NCBI RefSeq assembly: GCF_001424265.1
Contig: NZ_LMOV01000023.1
Coordinates: 125,292-189,291, forward strand
Direction: 5' to 3'
Source: Acidovorax sp. Leaf160
Lineage (GTDB): Bacteria > Pseudomonadota > Gammaproteobacteria > Burkholderiales > Burkholderiaceae_C
DNA: 64,000 nt
The notes below the pieces were generated by a model, which worked only from the letters and a program-made list of their open reading frames with translations, was not told the origin of the DNA and made no database searches. Shown here one piece after another: positions 26,906-36,523 of this stretch. The position numbers and the translations under genes were made by a program. Each line of letters opens with the position of its first letter. The first letter of the stretch is position 1.

Positions 26906-29900
26906 TGCGCACGTCCTGGCTCAGTTTCAGTCGATGAGACTCACTGTCGTATTCGATTGGAATGACCGCCGACTTCTTACGGTCCTTGATGTGCACAAAG
27001 CATGCGCCGCCGATGAACGGCTCCAGCGTCATCACCGACTTCAACGGCGTCGCCACAATCATCTGGAACCCGAAGGTCTTGAAGATATTCATGGCCATGG
27101 CCGTGAACTCCGCATCCGCCTTGTCGAACGCCTCATCCAGCACCACGGTGGAATAGCGGGGAAGTGCCCTGTCCTGGCCGCCAAGCTGGTATCGAAGCGC
27201 TGCGGCCAAACAGGTTGCAGCCAGCTTTTGACGCTGACCACCAGACTTGCCGGCCCCACTACGGTAGACCTCAACCTCCAGGTCGGCCTCGTCCAACTCC
27301 CGGGCAACGAACTCCACGTGTTGCCGCACGTCGAGCACAAGACTCCGCCAGTTCTTGTCTACCGTTTCCTGGCTCGCCAAGCGCTTTACGAGGGCTGCCA
27401 ACGCCTTGAAGCGCTCCTCGGCCAGGTCGCGGTCGTTAGAGAACGAGTGGCTGAGCGATTCCTTGAGGCTCGCCCGGAACAGGCGCACATCCTCGATAGC
27501 CTTGTCCGTCGTCTCGATGACGAGGTGGGTCCCCGGATTGAATGGCGCCGTCTGCAGGCTTTCATTGACGAGCTCCATGCGCGACCGAATGGCCGAGCGC
27601 TCCTCGTCCAGCTTCGTGGTGAGCAGCGTGAGGTTCTGGTCGCTCTGCTCCCGCAAAAGACTGAAGAACCGGTCCTCGAACGCTGGCAGGTTGTCGTCCT
27701 CCAACCGCTTGAGCTTCGCCAGATAGTCCTCGGCGCTCTCGAGCGTGGCATCCAGGCCGCCAGCCAGCGCAGGCCACAGCCTATTGAACTCCGCAAAACG
27801 CTGCACGATTGAGTTGCGAAGGTCTGACAACCGGCTTTCCAGTGCCCGGAGTTCCGCGTTCAGGCCGCGCTCAACCAAGTTGGTCACATGGTCGAGACTC
27901 TCCAAAGTGACCACTTTCTCCGTGGCCTCGTACCGGACACCAATCTGCTCGGCGAACGCAGGCGGGCGGTCTGAAGTCGGCCACAGCCGGGCAAGCTCTT
28001 CCAGCTTCCCTTTCAAACGGTTGATGTCTGCGGCAATGGATTGCCCTTTGCTATCTTCCGTGTTCTTCTTACCAACAGCCAGGGAATGCACGCCTTCTTG
28101 CTTCCCGATGCTGTCATTCAGCGCTGCAAGGTCCGGACGAGCCTCACGCTCAGCCTTCAACCGGCTGGTCAGGTCGTTGATGCGCGTCAACAGCGACCCA
28201 ACATCCACATCGTTCCAAGTCAGGTTGGACAAGTTCTGGCAGTGCAGCATCTGCGCTTGCTGGGTTTCCTCCTCTTTCCCAATCTTGCGAACGGTCTCTT
28301 CCAACTCACTGATGCGACCGCCGATTTCCGCAGCCTGCTGCTTGAAGAGTGCCAGCTTTTCCTTGTTGTCGAACCCCAAGACCCACTGATTTCGGTCGTT
28401 GACCGAGTGGCGGTCATTCTTCTCATGCCGCATCGTGCTGTGCTTGACCTGCCCCTCCCGGGTGACCGCACGCGAAGCATTGCGGAACGCCTGCAGGGTG
28501 TCGGCGCACTCGAAGTCGAAGGAATGCTTGAGCTCCTCCCGGACCCAGTCCCCGAAACTACCTGATGCCATGTTGAGCTTGCGCACCAAGGAATTGGGTC
28601 CAGGGGACCGCCCCGAGGTCTGGGGTATGGTTCGGAAGTACACCAGCCGTTCACCGATGTTCCGCTCATTCAGATAAGCCGACACTGCAGAGTAGTGCTT
28701 CTCGTCCACGAGGATGGACCGCGCAAAACCACCCAGGACACGCTCGATGGCACCACGCCACGCCGTTTCCTCGGCTCGCACCTCGACCAGTTCGCCGACA
28801 AACGGCAGCTTCTCTTCGGGAATCGACAGGTCCCGAGCCATGCGCTCGCGCAGGTCGACCAGCCGTGCCGGCAAGTTCGATTTCTGGCGCTCAAGCGCCT
28901 TCACCTCAGCGACGACCTTCAGGAAGCCCTCATTTGCCCTACGCAACTCATCCTTGACACCGTCTTTCCGTTCCTCGACCTCGTTCTTCAAGTCGCGGGC
29001 CTTCAACACCCGCTGCTTGGCGGCTTCGACACGCTGAACAAACCACACCACGGAATCCGGGACAGCCCAGCCCATGGCTTCGCATGCCGCTGCGGCCTGG
29101 TCGCGCTTACCGATACGGATGGGCTTTTCAAGTTCAGCGGCCTTGATGTCATCTTCGAGCCGGACCAGGACGTCGGCCCCCATGTTGAGCTTCTGCCGTT
29201 GAAGGTCCGTCAGCTTCTGGAACTCGTTTTCGACAATGGACGCGAGGCGCAACGCCTCCTGCCTCGACCCCTCCCTGTCCACTTCGAGTTCGGCAATGCG
29301 CTCATCGAGAAGAAGCTTGCGGCGGTGTTCTCGATATTGGTCAATGGCGGTCTGTATGGCCAGCAAGCCATTGCTTTCAAACTTTGTCCGGTCCAGTTCC
29401 CCATGTTCTTCACGGGCCGGGACCAGCGTCTGAATTTGCTTGCGTGCAGCAACAACCTCCTGGTGCGCCTCGTTGAGCTCACCGAATTCATTGACCAGGC
29501 TCGCGGCGATGCCGAAGGTTTCGGGCTCATCCAACATGAAGTCCCGCAAGAACACGTTGAGGTCGCCCAAGTTCTTGGCGGACTGCGTCTTGTGCAGCAA
29601 GCGCAATGCACGCTCGTTCTCGATGCCCAGCAGCCGGCGAAAACGCTCCTGGTAGGCGCTGAACTCCGTATGCACCTTTGCATCAGGCAAGTCGTGCTTG
29701 AAACGTCGAGCATCGAACTCGTTCTTCGCGAAGAACTCCAGTTCCTGAACATCAAACTCCCGTTCAAGCGTCAGGTACACACGCTTGGCATCACCCGGGG
29801 CGGTCGAGTTTCCCTTCACCCACAGAACTTGGGCAAGCACCACCACACGCCCCAGTTCATCACGGTAGGTTTCCGCGATGGCCGACCACGTCGTGCCGCT

Positions 29901-30236
29901 ACGCAGGTACTGCGACACATATTCACCGGCCTCGCCGGTCTGCTGCGCCCAAGCCCCTCGAAGGTACGTCATGACGCTGCGGTCCCGGCCATTGCGCTCG
30001 GCCTCGCGCGCCGCAACGTTGAAGTCCACCCATTTCGGAGGCGTCAGCAGTGCAGCATGCGCATCCAGGACCGTCGACTTGCCGGAACCCGATGGGCCGA
30101 CAAAAAGATAGCCTTCTTTCGGAATGGGAAAGTCGAAGACATTTGAGAACGTTCCCCAGTTGAACGTTTGAATCCGCGCGAGACGGAATTGGTCACTGCT
30201 GCCGCCAAGCAGGTCGGCTTGAGCAAACGGGTTCAT
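26880..30236 (-). CDS. jetC: Wadjet SMC-like ATPase JetC
   Basis: A 1118-residue MukB-like SMC protein. The N-terminal head has Walker A GPSGSGKST at residues 47-55, a coiled-coil arm fills about 230-900 with a hinge-like region near 480-560, and the C-terminal head carries the ABC signature KSGGQRQKLAATCLAAALRYQL (split here: SGGQRQK near 995) and Walker B TVVLDEAFDKAD near 1028. JetC is the loop-extruding motor of Wadjet and works with JetA (kleisin) and JetB. The start overlaps the jetB stop by four bases. All ATPase residues look intact, so the complex should be functional. Confidence 0.94.
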   Translation of the reverse strand: MNPFAQADLLGGSSDQFRLARIQTFNWGTFSNVFDFPIPKEGYLFVGPSGSGKSTVLDAHAALLTPPKWVDFNVAAREAERNGRDRSVMTYLRGAWAQQTGEAGEYVSQYLRSGTTWSAIAETYRDELGRVVVLAQVLWVKGNSTAPGDAKRVYLTLEREFDVQELEFFAKNEFDARRFKHDLPDAKVHTEFSAYQERFRRLLGIENERALRLLHKTQSAKNLGDLNVFLRDFMLDEPETFGIAASLVNEFGELNEAHQEVVAARKQIQTLVPAREEHGELDRTKFESNGLLAIQTAIDQYREHRRKLLLDERIAELEVDREGSRQEALRLASIVENEFQKLTDLQRQKLNMGADVLVRLEDDIKAAELEKPIRIGKRDQAAAACEAMGWAVPDSVVWFVQRVEAAKQRVLKARDLKNEVEERKDGVKDELRRANEGFLKVVAEVKALERQKSNLPARLVDLRERMARDLSIPEEKLPFVGELVEVRAEETAWRGAIERVLGGFARSILVDEKHYSAVSAYLNERNIGERLVYFRTIPQTSGRSPGPNSLVRKLNMASGSFGDWVREELKHSFDFECADTLQAFRNASRAVTREGQVKHSTMRHEKNDRHSVNDRNQWVLGFDNKEKLALFKQQAAEIGGRISELEETVRKIGKEEETQQAQMLHCQNLSNLTWNDVDVGSLLTRINDLTSRLKAEREARPDLAALNDSIGKQEGVHSLAVGKKNTEDSKGQSIAADINRLKGKLEELARLWPTSDRPPAFAEQIGVRYEATEKVVTLESLDHVTNLVERGLNAELRALESRLSDLRNSIVQRFAEFNRLWPALAGGLDATLESAEDYLAKLKRLEDDNLPAFEDRFFSLLREQSDQNLTLLTTKLDEERSAIRSRMELVNESLQTAPFNPGTHLVIETTDKAIEDVRLFRASLKESLSHSFSNDRDLAEERFKALAALVKRLASQETVDKNWRSLVLDVRQHVEFVARELDEADLEVEVYRSGAGKSGGQRQKLAATCLAAALRYQLGGQDRALPRYSTVVLDEAFDKADAEFTAMAMNIFKTFGFQMIVATPLKSVMTLEPFIGGACFVHIKDRKKSAVIPIEYDSESHRLKLSQDVRNVEEATVS

Positions 30237-30961
30237 TGGGCTTCCTCCTCATCTGCGGGCTGTTCATCGTCATCACCATCAGCTTCCACGTTGGAACCGA
30301 CTCTGCCAGGGGAGACAGCCAAAGTGGCATACGTGCGCGTGAGCTCCTGAATTTCCTCGGCGGAGAACAGGAGCTTGAGTGTTGGCGAGACCTCGTAGCG
30401 CTCCCCCGACCCGCGTATGGACTGCAGCAGGCTCAACTTCTTCGCCTTGTCGACCGCATTGACGACCTGTCGTGCGAACTTGGCGTGGTCGGGGTTGTTC
30501 TCCTTCTCGAACACCGCCAGATGTTCATGCATGTCTTCGCGCGACACGACCGCCCGCTCGCCCTGCGCATCGGCCTGTGTCAGCCGCTGCCGCAGGAAAA
30601 GCAGCAGCGCCGTTTCCAGGAATGTGAGCGAAGCCTTGCGCAACAAGATAGGAACATCCAGGTCTTCAGAGACGACTTGCCTCGTGAAGGCAACCTTCTG
30701 CTCATGGTCGATGACGACTTCAAGGAAGAGGTCATGCATGCGCGAACGGATGGCGACCTCGTCGCGCAGCAGGACTGGCCAGAGCTTCGACTGGCGCCGG
30801 GCGTCTACCGAGGGACCGAGAAGGAGTTGAACCAGGACCCGTCGGGTGTCGATGGGCAATGCCCCCGTATCCCCTTGGAAGGTCGCAGCTTCGGTAGCAG
30901 CAGAAACTGCCGCCGCATCGTCTGCGAAGGACTCATCCATCGCGTCAGTCAACGAGTTCAA
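30233..30961 (-). CDS. jetB: Wadjet subunit JetB (DUF4194)
   Basis: A 242-residue protein of the DUF4194 family, equivalent to the MukE-like kite subunit that binds the kleisin in an SMC complex. It consists of winged-helix-like segments, for example SLTFLETALLLFLRQRLTQA near residue 130 and KKLSLLQSIRGSGERYEVSP near 195, with acidic, disordered ends (ADEEEAQ). It overlaps jetA by 17 bases upstream and jetC by four bases downstream. It has no catalytic motif of its own and acts as a structural part of JetABC. Confidence 0.9.
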   Translation of the reverse strand: MNSLTDAMDESFADDAAAVSAATEAATFQGDTGALPIDTRRVLVQLLLGPSVDARRQSKLWPVLLRDEVAIRSRMHDLFLEVVIDHEQKVAFTRQVVSEDLDVPILLRKASLTFLETALLLFLRQRLTQADAQGERAVVSREDMHEHLAVFEKENNPDHAKFARQVVNAVDKAKKLSLLQSIRGSGERYEVSPTLKLLFSAEEIQELTRTYATLAVSPGRVGSNVEADGDDDEQPADEEEAQ

Positions 30962-32408
30962 GATAGCGCTCCCTCATGAAATAAATAGTGGGAACCTTGG
31001 CGCGGCGCTGCACCTCGTCGTCCCCTTCCCAGACCACCAGTTCTGTACCGTCGGTCACTTCCCCATGCTTTGAGCCCAGGGCGACATAGCCAACAACACT
31101 TCCCAAACCCTGTTCCGCGGGGTACTCAGCAAGGACCTGTGCGATAGACACCTGAGACTGCCGCTCCAAGATGGCCCGCACATGGGCTTTGAGCGTTCGA
31201 AAGTCGATTTCCGATTGCCGAACCAGCTCGCTCACCGTTTCGAGGTCCAGTTCGGACGGCTCGGCCGCCTGCATCGAGGAGTCGGTCACGCGCTCCGCAG
31301 GGTCAAACAGCGCCCACTGGGACACCGACCTGATGCGGCTGCTGGACTGCATGAGTTCGAAGCCCAGCTGTTCGTTTGGCCGCACGTCGTCCTTGGCGCT
31401 CAGCGCAGCCTGCGTCGCCGCTTTGAGGAGGCCATGTAGCCGGCGGTGCTCCAGGAATTCCCGGCTCTGGACAAAGCTTTTGAGGCTACGCGCGAAATGC
31501 TGCAGGACATCGTGCACCCCTCGTCCTTCGTTCAACAAGGCCCCCGTCAGTCCCAACAAGAATTTGCGCTCCTGCGACTCTAGCTGTCGCGCGAAGGGCC
31601 GACCAGTCACCTCATCCAACGACTCGCGGAGCGTCGCGGCCTGCTCGCTGTCCGTCAGCAGCCGCCAGAACGCATGGAAAGTTCTGCCAGCATCGCTTTC
31701 ACCAATGAGGTCTACTCCGGCAAAGAGCTGCTCCAGCACATCACCACGGCTCCCTTCGTTTTCCATCAAGCTCTGACGAAGACCTCTGTTCAACCTCTCG
31801 AATTCATCACGAACGCTTCGGAAGTCGGCCGCGAGTTCTTGTGCCAAGGCGATGACTTCGCGCGCCCGTTCCACTGCGCGGTCCGGGGCAAGCGCTTTGA
31901 CCCCACCGCGTTCGACCTCGGCAATCGCCCGGTCAATGCGGTCGCGCTCGGCACGCAGGGCTGCCAGGCGCGATTGCGGATTGGTATCGGTCTCCTCCGC
32001 CAGCCGTGACAGCTGGTGAATCACGACGGACAGCCGGCTCTCCGTCGCAGTGGTACGAGGCTTCAAAAGCCCTGTCACAAAGCGCAGTGCCGTCAGCGCG
32101 TCAGCCGACAGCTCGTACTCCTCTTCGGAAGCCCCCGCAGGAAATCGACGCGTCAACCACCCCTGACTGAGCCACTCTGCGACATATGCCTGCGGCGTTT
32201 GCGGAAGCTCCTCCCCAACAGCCCGCAGCGCTTCGATGTCCCGGGTCAAGCGTTCATGAAGCACCGAACTTGGAAGCGTTTGCCCGGATTCCACGAACAG
32301 GGACTGCAACATGGCAATCACGACCGGCCCCTTGTTGGCGGCCAACAGGCGCCACAAGGGTTGCTCACGAAGATTACGAAGGGCGGCCGCGCCGCGTAGA
32401 GCTTTCAT
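30945..32408 (-). CDS. jetA: Wadjet subunit JetA (DUF3375, kleisin)
   Basis: A 487-residue DUF3375 protein, the MukF-like kleisin that links the two JetC heads. It starts with MKALRGAAALRNL and an N-terminal winged-helix dimerisation region. A long helical middle follows (ESRLSVVIHQLSRLAEE and RLAALRAERDRIDRAIAEVE near residues 120-170), and a C-terminal head-binding segment closes it. It is the promoter-proximal gene of the operon. The 150 bases to the divergent WYL regulator contain tandem repeats likely to be the operator. Confidence 0.9.
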   Translation of the reverse strand: MKALRGAAALRNLREQPLWRLLAANKGPVVIAMLQSLFVESGQTLPSSVLHERLTRDIEALRAVGEELPQTPQAYVAEWLSQGWLTRRFPAGASEEEYELSADALTALRFVTGLLKPRTTATESRLSVVIHQLSRLAEETDTNPQSRLAALRAERDRIDRAIAEVERGGVKALAPDRAVERAREVIALAQELAADFRSVRDEFERLNRGLRQSLMENEGSRGDVLEQLFAGVDLIGESDAGRTFHAFWRLLTDSEQAATLRESLDEVTGRPFARQLESQERKFLLGLTGALLNEGRGVHDVLQHFARSLKSFVQSREFLEHRRLHGLLKAATQAALSAKDDVRPNEQLGFELMQSSSRIRSVSQWALFDPAERVTDSSMQAAEPSELDLETVSELVRQSEIDFRTLKAHVRAILERQSQVSIAQVLAEYPAEQGLGSVVGYVALGSKHGEVTDGTELVVWEGDDEVQRRAKVPTIYFMRERYLELVD

Positions 32409-32498
32409 GCCACGTCCCTGGCAACGTCAAACCTGCTGACTTCTCCCACAGAGACCTCCAAGGTTGATGTCCAATGCCGCCAGCATACATCTATTTAC

Positions 32499-32533
32499 TA
32501 TTCGCGTCTATTTTTTATTCTCGTCTAGTTTTT
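32499..32533. promoter_or_regulatory. Tandem direct repeats between jetA and the WYL regulator
   Basis: TATTCGCGTCTATTTTT (32499-32515) is followed directly by TATTCTCGTCTAGTTTTT (32516-32533), a tandem repeat with a 17-base period; a degenerate third copy may precede it. The repeats sit 24 bases before the WYL regulator start and 91 bases before the jetA start. BrxR-type WYL regulators are known to bind short repeats in their own promoters, so these are the best candidate operators. Confidence 0.65.
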
Positions 32534-32556
32534 GTACCCATGAGACAATTCGAGGG

Positions 32557-33471
32557 ATGACACAGCCAGATGCCAAGCCGCCAACCAAAGCGGAACAAGC
32601 CCCCGGTCGCTCCTCTGGCCGGTGGAGCCAGGACCGCCGCTTGGAATTCATAGACTTCCGACTGCGCTGGGACGGCCGACTCAACCGTAGCGACCTCATG
32701 GAGTTTTTCGGTATATCCGTACCTCAAGCGTCGCTGGACATCGCCAAGTACACCAGCCTGGCGCCAGGCAATCTCGTGTATGACCGCAGTTCTCGGGTCT
32801 ACACGGCGCCTCCTGAATTCCAGCCCCTCTATCCCTCCAGCGATGCGAGTCGCTTTCTGAACGAACTCCTGGAAAACAGCGCAGGACTGCGGGCTGAACA
32901 AAGCAGCTTTCTGGCCTGGGCCCCTCCAGTGGCAACCGTACCGGCACCCAGTCGGAATTTTCGGACCGACGTTCTGCTCGCGCTATTGCGCGCCATCAGG
33001 GAAGGGACGGCTATCCGCGTGCAATACCAGTCCATGACCCGTCCACAGCCGACCTTGCGCACAATTGCGCCGCATGCCCTAGCCCATGATGGGTTTCGCT
33101 GGCACGCGCGCGCGTTCTGTCATACGCGCAAGGAGTTTCGCGACTTCGTCATCGCACGCATGCTCGAAGTCACTGGCACCGAGCCAGGCATAGCCAATCC
33201 GGCAGAAGACTCGGAATGGCACACCATCGTCCCGTTGGTTCTGATTCCTCACCCCAAACTATCTGAATCCCACAAGCGCGCAATTGAGCTCGACTTCGGC
33301 ATGGAAGATGGACAGGTGGAGTTCCATTGCCGGCGAGCATTTCTCTTCTATGCGCTACGTCACCTTCGGCTTGAACTGGCTGAATCCGCCAAGCCCGAGG
33401 CACAACAAATCGCGCTTAGGAACCGTGCGGAAGTCGAAGCCTTGATGCCAGGATTCGTTCGACAGACATAG
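32557..33471 (+). CDS. WYL-domain regulator of the BrxR/CapW type
   Basis: A 304-residue regulator. An N-terminal winged helix (RRLEFIDFRLRWDGRLNRSD and FFGISVPQASLDIAKY, residues 25-65) precedes a WYL domain (VQYQSMTRPQPTLRTIAPHAL near residue 155, RWHARAFCHTRKEFRDFVIARM near 180) and a C-terminal dimerisation part. Relatives BrxR and CapW repress defence operons and are thought to release them on sensing a nucleic-acid ligand. The start at 32557 has GAGGG just before it. The gene is divergent from the Wadjet operon and immediately precedes the Zorya operon, so it could control either or both. Confidence 0.88.
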   Translation: MTQPDAKPPTKAEQAPGRSSGRWSQDRRLEFIDFRLRWDGRLNRSDLMEFFGISVPQASLDIAKYTSLAPGNLVYDRSSRVYTAPPEFQPLYPSSDASRFLNELLENSAGLRAEQSSFLAWAPPVATVPAPSRNFRTDVLLALLRAIREGTAIRVQYQSMTRPQPTLRTIAPHALAHDGFRWHARAFCHTRKEFRDFVIARMLEVTGTEPGIANPAEDSEWHTIVPLVLIPHPKLSESHKRAIELDFGMEDGQVEFHCRRAFLFYALRHLRLELAESAKPEAQQIALRNRAEVEALMPGFVRQT

Positions 33472-33551
33472 CAATTTCCCAGCTTTTACCACTTCCAGAA
33501 ACCATTGGATACATGTATGGTGGAGCTCTATACAGCCGGGAAGAGCCCACC

Positions 33552-33755
33552 ATGTCCGAGGGAAAGAACGTCTCCGTAAGTTTTCGCGTGTCCGCGCGCT
33601 TCAAAGCGTTGCTAGAAGCCGCAGCAGCACGGGAACGACGCTCCCAAACCAACATGCTGGAGATGCTCTTGTTCCAGTACTGCGATGCGCATGGCATCGA
33701 GGCTCCCGAACTCAAGGCTGTCAACGGAACGCCGGTGGAAGGGCCGACTAAGTGA
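33552..33755 (+). CDS. Small ribbon-helix-helix-like protein before zorA
   Basis: A 67-residue protein starting MSEGKNVSVSFRVS, with a short beta strand followed by two helices (ARFKALLEAAAARERRSQ and NMLEMLLFQYCDAHG). This is the layout of a ribbon-helix-helix DNA-binding protein. An upstream in-frame ATG at 33513 would add 13 residues without a good fold. The stop overlaps the GTG start of zorA by four bases, so translation is coupled to the Zorya operon. It is not one of the standard Zorya genes and may be a dedicated repressor. Confidence 0.6.
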   Translation: MSEGKNVSVSFRVSARFKALLEAAAARERRSQTNMLEMLLFQYCDAHGIEAPELKAVNGTPVEGPTK

Positions 33756-35809
33756 ACTTGCAATCCATTCTCGCGACAGCTCCAACGCCCGTCCTGGCTA
33801 CGGGAGCCGTGCTGGCATTCCTCATCTTGGTCTTCCTGACGGTCTTTCTCGTTCCGGGCGTCCTCCACTGGAATCGGCTGAGGGCTATCCAGAAGGACAT
33901 CCAGCGTTTTGACTCCAAGAACTCCGCCTCGGAGTTCAAGAAGGTCTTTGCGCGAGACCGGCGGCTGGCGCACCTCTGGAAGGAGTACCAAGACTCCTTG
34001 CACATCCAGCGCGAGGAACGCGATGGCCAACTCACCGTCATCGCAACCCGTGCAACAGCGCCCGCCGAGTTGTACTTCAACAGCCAGTTCGTAGTCGACA
34101 GCCGGCTTCGCACGGAGTTCTTCAAGCACCTCCCTGGCCTGTTCACCGGCATCGGCATCATCGGCACCTTCAGCGGGCTTATCGAAGGCCTGCGCCAGTT
34201 CCAGGTCAGCGAGAACGCTGCCACCGTTCGGGATAGCTTGCAGTCGCTCATGCACCTCGTGGGTGAGGCGTTTCTTGTCTCGGCCGCAGCCATTGCCGCA
34301 GCAATGCTCGTGACGTTCATCGAGAAACTGCTCCTGGCCTCCCTCTATCGCCGTACCGAGGAAATCGCTCATGACATCGATGCGAGCTTCGACTCTGGTG
34401 CAGGGGAGGAATACCTGTCGCGCCTCGTACGCGCCTCCGAGGACTCCGCCAGCCAGTCCAAGATTCTCAAAGACGCCTTGGTCAAGGAGCTGGGTGAACT
34501 GCTTCGAGAGCTGACCTCCGCTCAAATCACGGCATCGAAAGACGCCCAATTGCAGCTGGTCGACCGCCTGACCCAGACCTCGAAAGAGCAAGTCGACGCG
34601 TCCAGGGAAGACAACAAGGCACTGGGTGCCACCATTGCAGAGAGCATCCAACAGAGTCTCCAAGGTCCTCTGCAAGACATCGCCAGCACTGTCAAGGCCG
34701 CGAGCGGCGACCAAAGCGCTACGGCTGCACGCATGCTTCAGGACGTCATGGCCAGCTTCAGCCAGCGCTTGAATGACCTGTTCGGTGGACAGATTAGCGG
34801 TCTGAGCGACCTCAATCAGCAGACAGCCAAGAGCATCCAGGACGCCGTCGGAACCCTGCAGACGCTCGTCGCCAACATTGAAGAATCCAGCCGCCGTTCC
34901 ACGGACACGATGGCCGAGCGAATGGCCCAGGCGATTGAGAAGATGGAGGCACGGCAAGAAGCGATGAACGCCCAGTCCGCGGCTTTCATCGAGCAAATTC
35001 GGCAACTCGTTGCATCGTCGCAGTCAGAGACGAACACCAAGCTTCAGGCCACACTGGAAACCATCGGAACCCAGGTGGCGGGCATGCTTGCCACGTTGAA
35101 CGACTCCCAGGCTGCGGTGTTCGAAAGCAATCGTGCTCGTGAGCAAGTCATGGCGGACCGCACAACCAGTGCCGTCAACAGCATGTCCGAGTCGGTCGAG
35201 GCCGCCATCAAGGAAATCGGCGTGGCGTCCACGCAGATGGCCCAGAACGTCGCGGTCCTCACCCAAACCACCAGCACCTCGGTCGACAAAATGAATGCCG
35301 GTGCTGAGCAACTGGGAGCTGCCTCTCGAAACTTCGCCGCGGCGGGCGAGCGTGTCACCGGCGTGCTCGGACAAGCGGCAAGCGTCACTGCCAAGCTCGC
35401 CGAAACATCTGGTGCACTTACAGCCGGGGCCTCCACTTTGCAAGACCTCTTGCGTGACTATCGCGTCCAACGTGATGCAGTCGGTCAATTGGTCGCCGAA
35501 CTGCGAGAAACCGTCGAGCTCGCCAGGAAAGAGGCCTCTCTCACAACCGACATCCTCGCACGCATCGAGAGTTCGGCGACCCGATTGGGAACCGCTCAGA
35601 AGCAGGCCGATGAATATTTGGAAGGTGTCAGCAGGGTGCTCGGCGAAGCCCATACGACCTTCGCCACTGAAGTTCGGCGCACCCTGGAGAAAGCCAACAC
35701 AGAGTTCCACAACAAGCTCGGTGCAGCCGTCGGCCTCCTGTCCTCCGGTGTGCAAGAGCTGGAGGTGACGCTTGCCTCCATGGGCAACATGAAACCAGCG
35801 CGGGTGTAA
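33752..35809 (+). CDS. zorA: Zorya stator-like subunit ZorA
   Basis: A 685-residue MotA/TolQ/ExbB-like membrane protein beginning with GTG. Membrane helices are seen at about residues 10-35, 129-147 (FTGIGIIGTFSGLIEGL) and 171-196 (EAFLVSAAAIAAAMLVTF). From about residue 200 onward there is a long Ala/Gln/Ser-rich coiled coil reaching into the cytoplasm, the tail typical for ZorA and much longer than in flagellar MotA. With ZorB it forms a proton-driven membrane motor that senses infection and signals inward. It overlaps the small upstream gene and is followed after three bases by zorB. Confidence 0.93.
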   Translation: MNLQSILATAPTPVLATGAVLAFLILVFLTVFLVPGVLHWNRLRAIQKDIQRFDSKNSASEFKKVFARDRRLAHLWKEYQDSLHIQREERDGQLTVIATRATAPAELYFNSQFVVDSRLRTEFFKHLPGLFTGIGIIGTFSGLIEGLRQFQVSENAATVRDSLQSLMHLVGEAFLVSAAAIAAAMLVTFIEKLLLASLYRRTEEIAHDIDASFDSGAGEEYLSRLVRASEDSASQSKILKDALVKELGELLRELTSAQITASKDAQLQLVDRLTQTSKEQVDASREDNKALGATIAESIQQSLQGPLQDIASTVKAASGDQSATAARMLQDVMASFSQRLNDLFGGQISGLSDLNQQTAKSIQDAVGTLQTLVANIEESSRRSTDTMAERMAQAIEKMEARQEAMNAQSAAFIEQIRQLVASSQSETNTKLQATLETIGTQVAGMLATLNDSQAAVFESNRAREQVMADRTTSAVNSMSESVEAAIKEIGVASTQMAQNVAVLTQTTSTSVDKMNAGAEQLGAASRNFAAAGERVTGVLGQAASVTAKLAETSGALTAGASTLQDLLRDYRVQRDAVGQLVAELRETVELARKEASLTTDILARIESSATRLGTAQKQADEYLEGVSRVLGEAHTTFATEVRRTLEKANTEFHNKLGAAVGLLSSGVQELEVTLASMGNMKPARV

Positions 35810-35812
35810 GCC

Positions 35813-36523
35813 ATGGTAGGGGCCAAGCTTGTCATCAAACGCGGCGGCCGGGATGAGGCGGAGAAGCCATTTTGGATTTCCTTCGCGGACCTCATGACTG
35901 CGCTGATGGTCTTGTTCCTCGTGGTGATGGGCGTTGCACTGCTCGCCGTGACGAAGAACGTGACCGAACGCGAGAAGGCGGAAGAACAGCATCGCAAGGA
36001 CATCGAGCGCATCCTCGAACGGTTCACGGAAGCGGCGAAACGCTATGACGGCATCAAGGTCGACAAGGAGCGTCGCGTCATCGACTTCGGCGACCGCGCC
36101 CGGTTTGCCTTCGGTAAATCCACGCTGACGTCGGACCAGGAGAGCGTCCTGAGACAGTTCGTGCCGGAAATCCTCACATTGGCCAATGAAGACCTGGGCA
36201 AACGCGTGCTCAAGCGCGTTGTTGTTGAAGGGTACACGGACAAAACGGGTTCCTATCTGAGTAACTTGAATCTCAGCCTGCAACGCAGCCAACGGGTTCT
36301 GTGCACGATGTTTGCGACCAGCGGCACTAACGTTCTGTCGGCTCCGCAGAAGGAGGACGTCCGAAGCCTCTTTCTCGTCGGTGGCTACTCCTTCAATGCG
36401 GCCAAGGAAACCGACGAAGAAAGCCGCCGGGTAGAAATGCGGATGGAGTTCCTGGGCATCAACGAGCACCGAGCGCCGGCGCCGGTCGAGTCCGGAAACT
36501 TCGGAGAGTGCGCCCTGCGATGA
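35813..36523 (+). CDS. zorB: Zorya stator-like subunit ZorB (MotB/OmpA-like)
   Basis: A 236-residue protein with one membrane helix at residues 20-46 containing Asp26 (WISFADLMTALMVLF), the position of the ion-carrying aspartate in MotB-type stators. A periplasmic OmpA-like peptidoglycan-binding domain follows (VVVEGYTDKTGS near residue 138, LNLSLQRSQRVL near 152). It pairs with ZorA as a five-to-two motor and anchors it to the cell wall. The stop overlaps the zorC start by four bases. All key residues look intact. Confidence 0.94.
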   Translation: MVGAKLVIKRGGRDEAEKPFWISFADLMTALMVLFLVVMGVALLAVTKNVTEREKAEEQHRKDIERILERFTEAAKRYDGIKVDKERRVIDFGDRARFAFGKSTLTSDQESVLRQFVPEILTLANEDLGKRVLKRVVVEGYTDKTGSYLSNLNLSLQRSQRVLCTMFATSGTNVLSAPQKEDVRSLFLVGGYSFNAAKETDEESRRVEMRMEFLGINEHRAPAPVESGNFGECALR

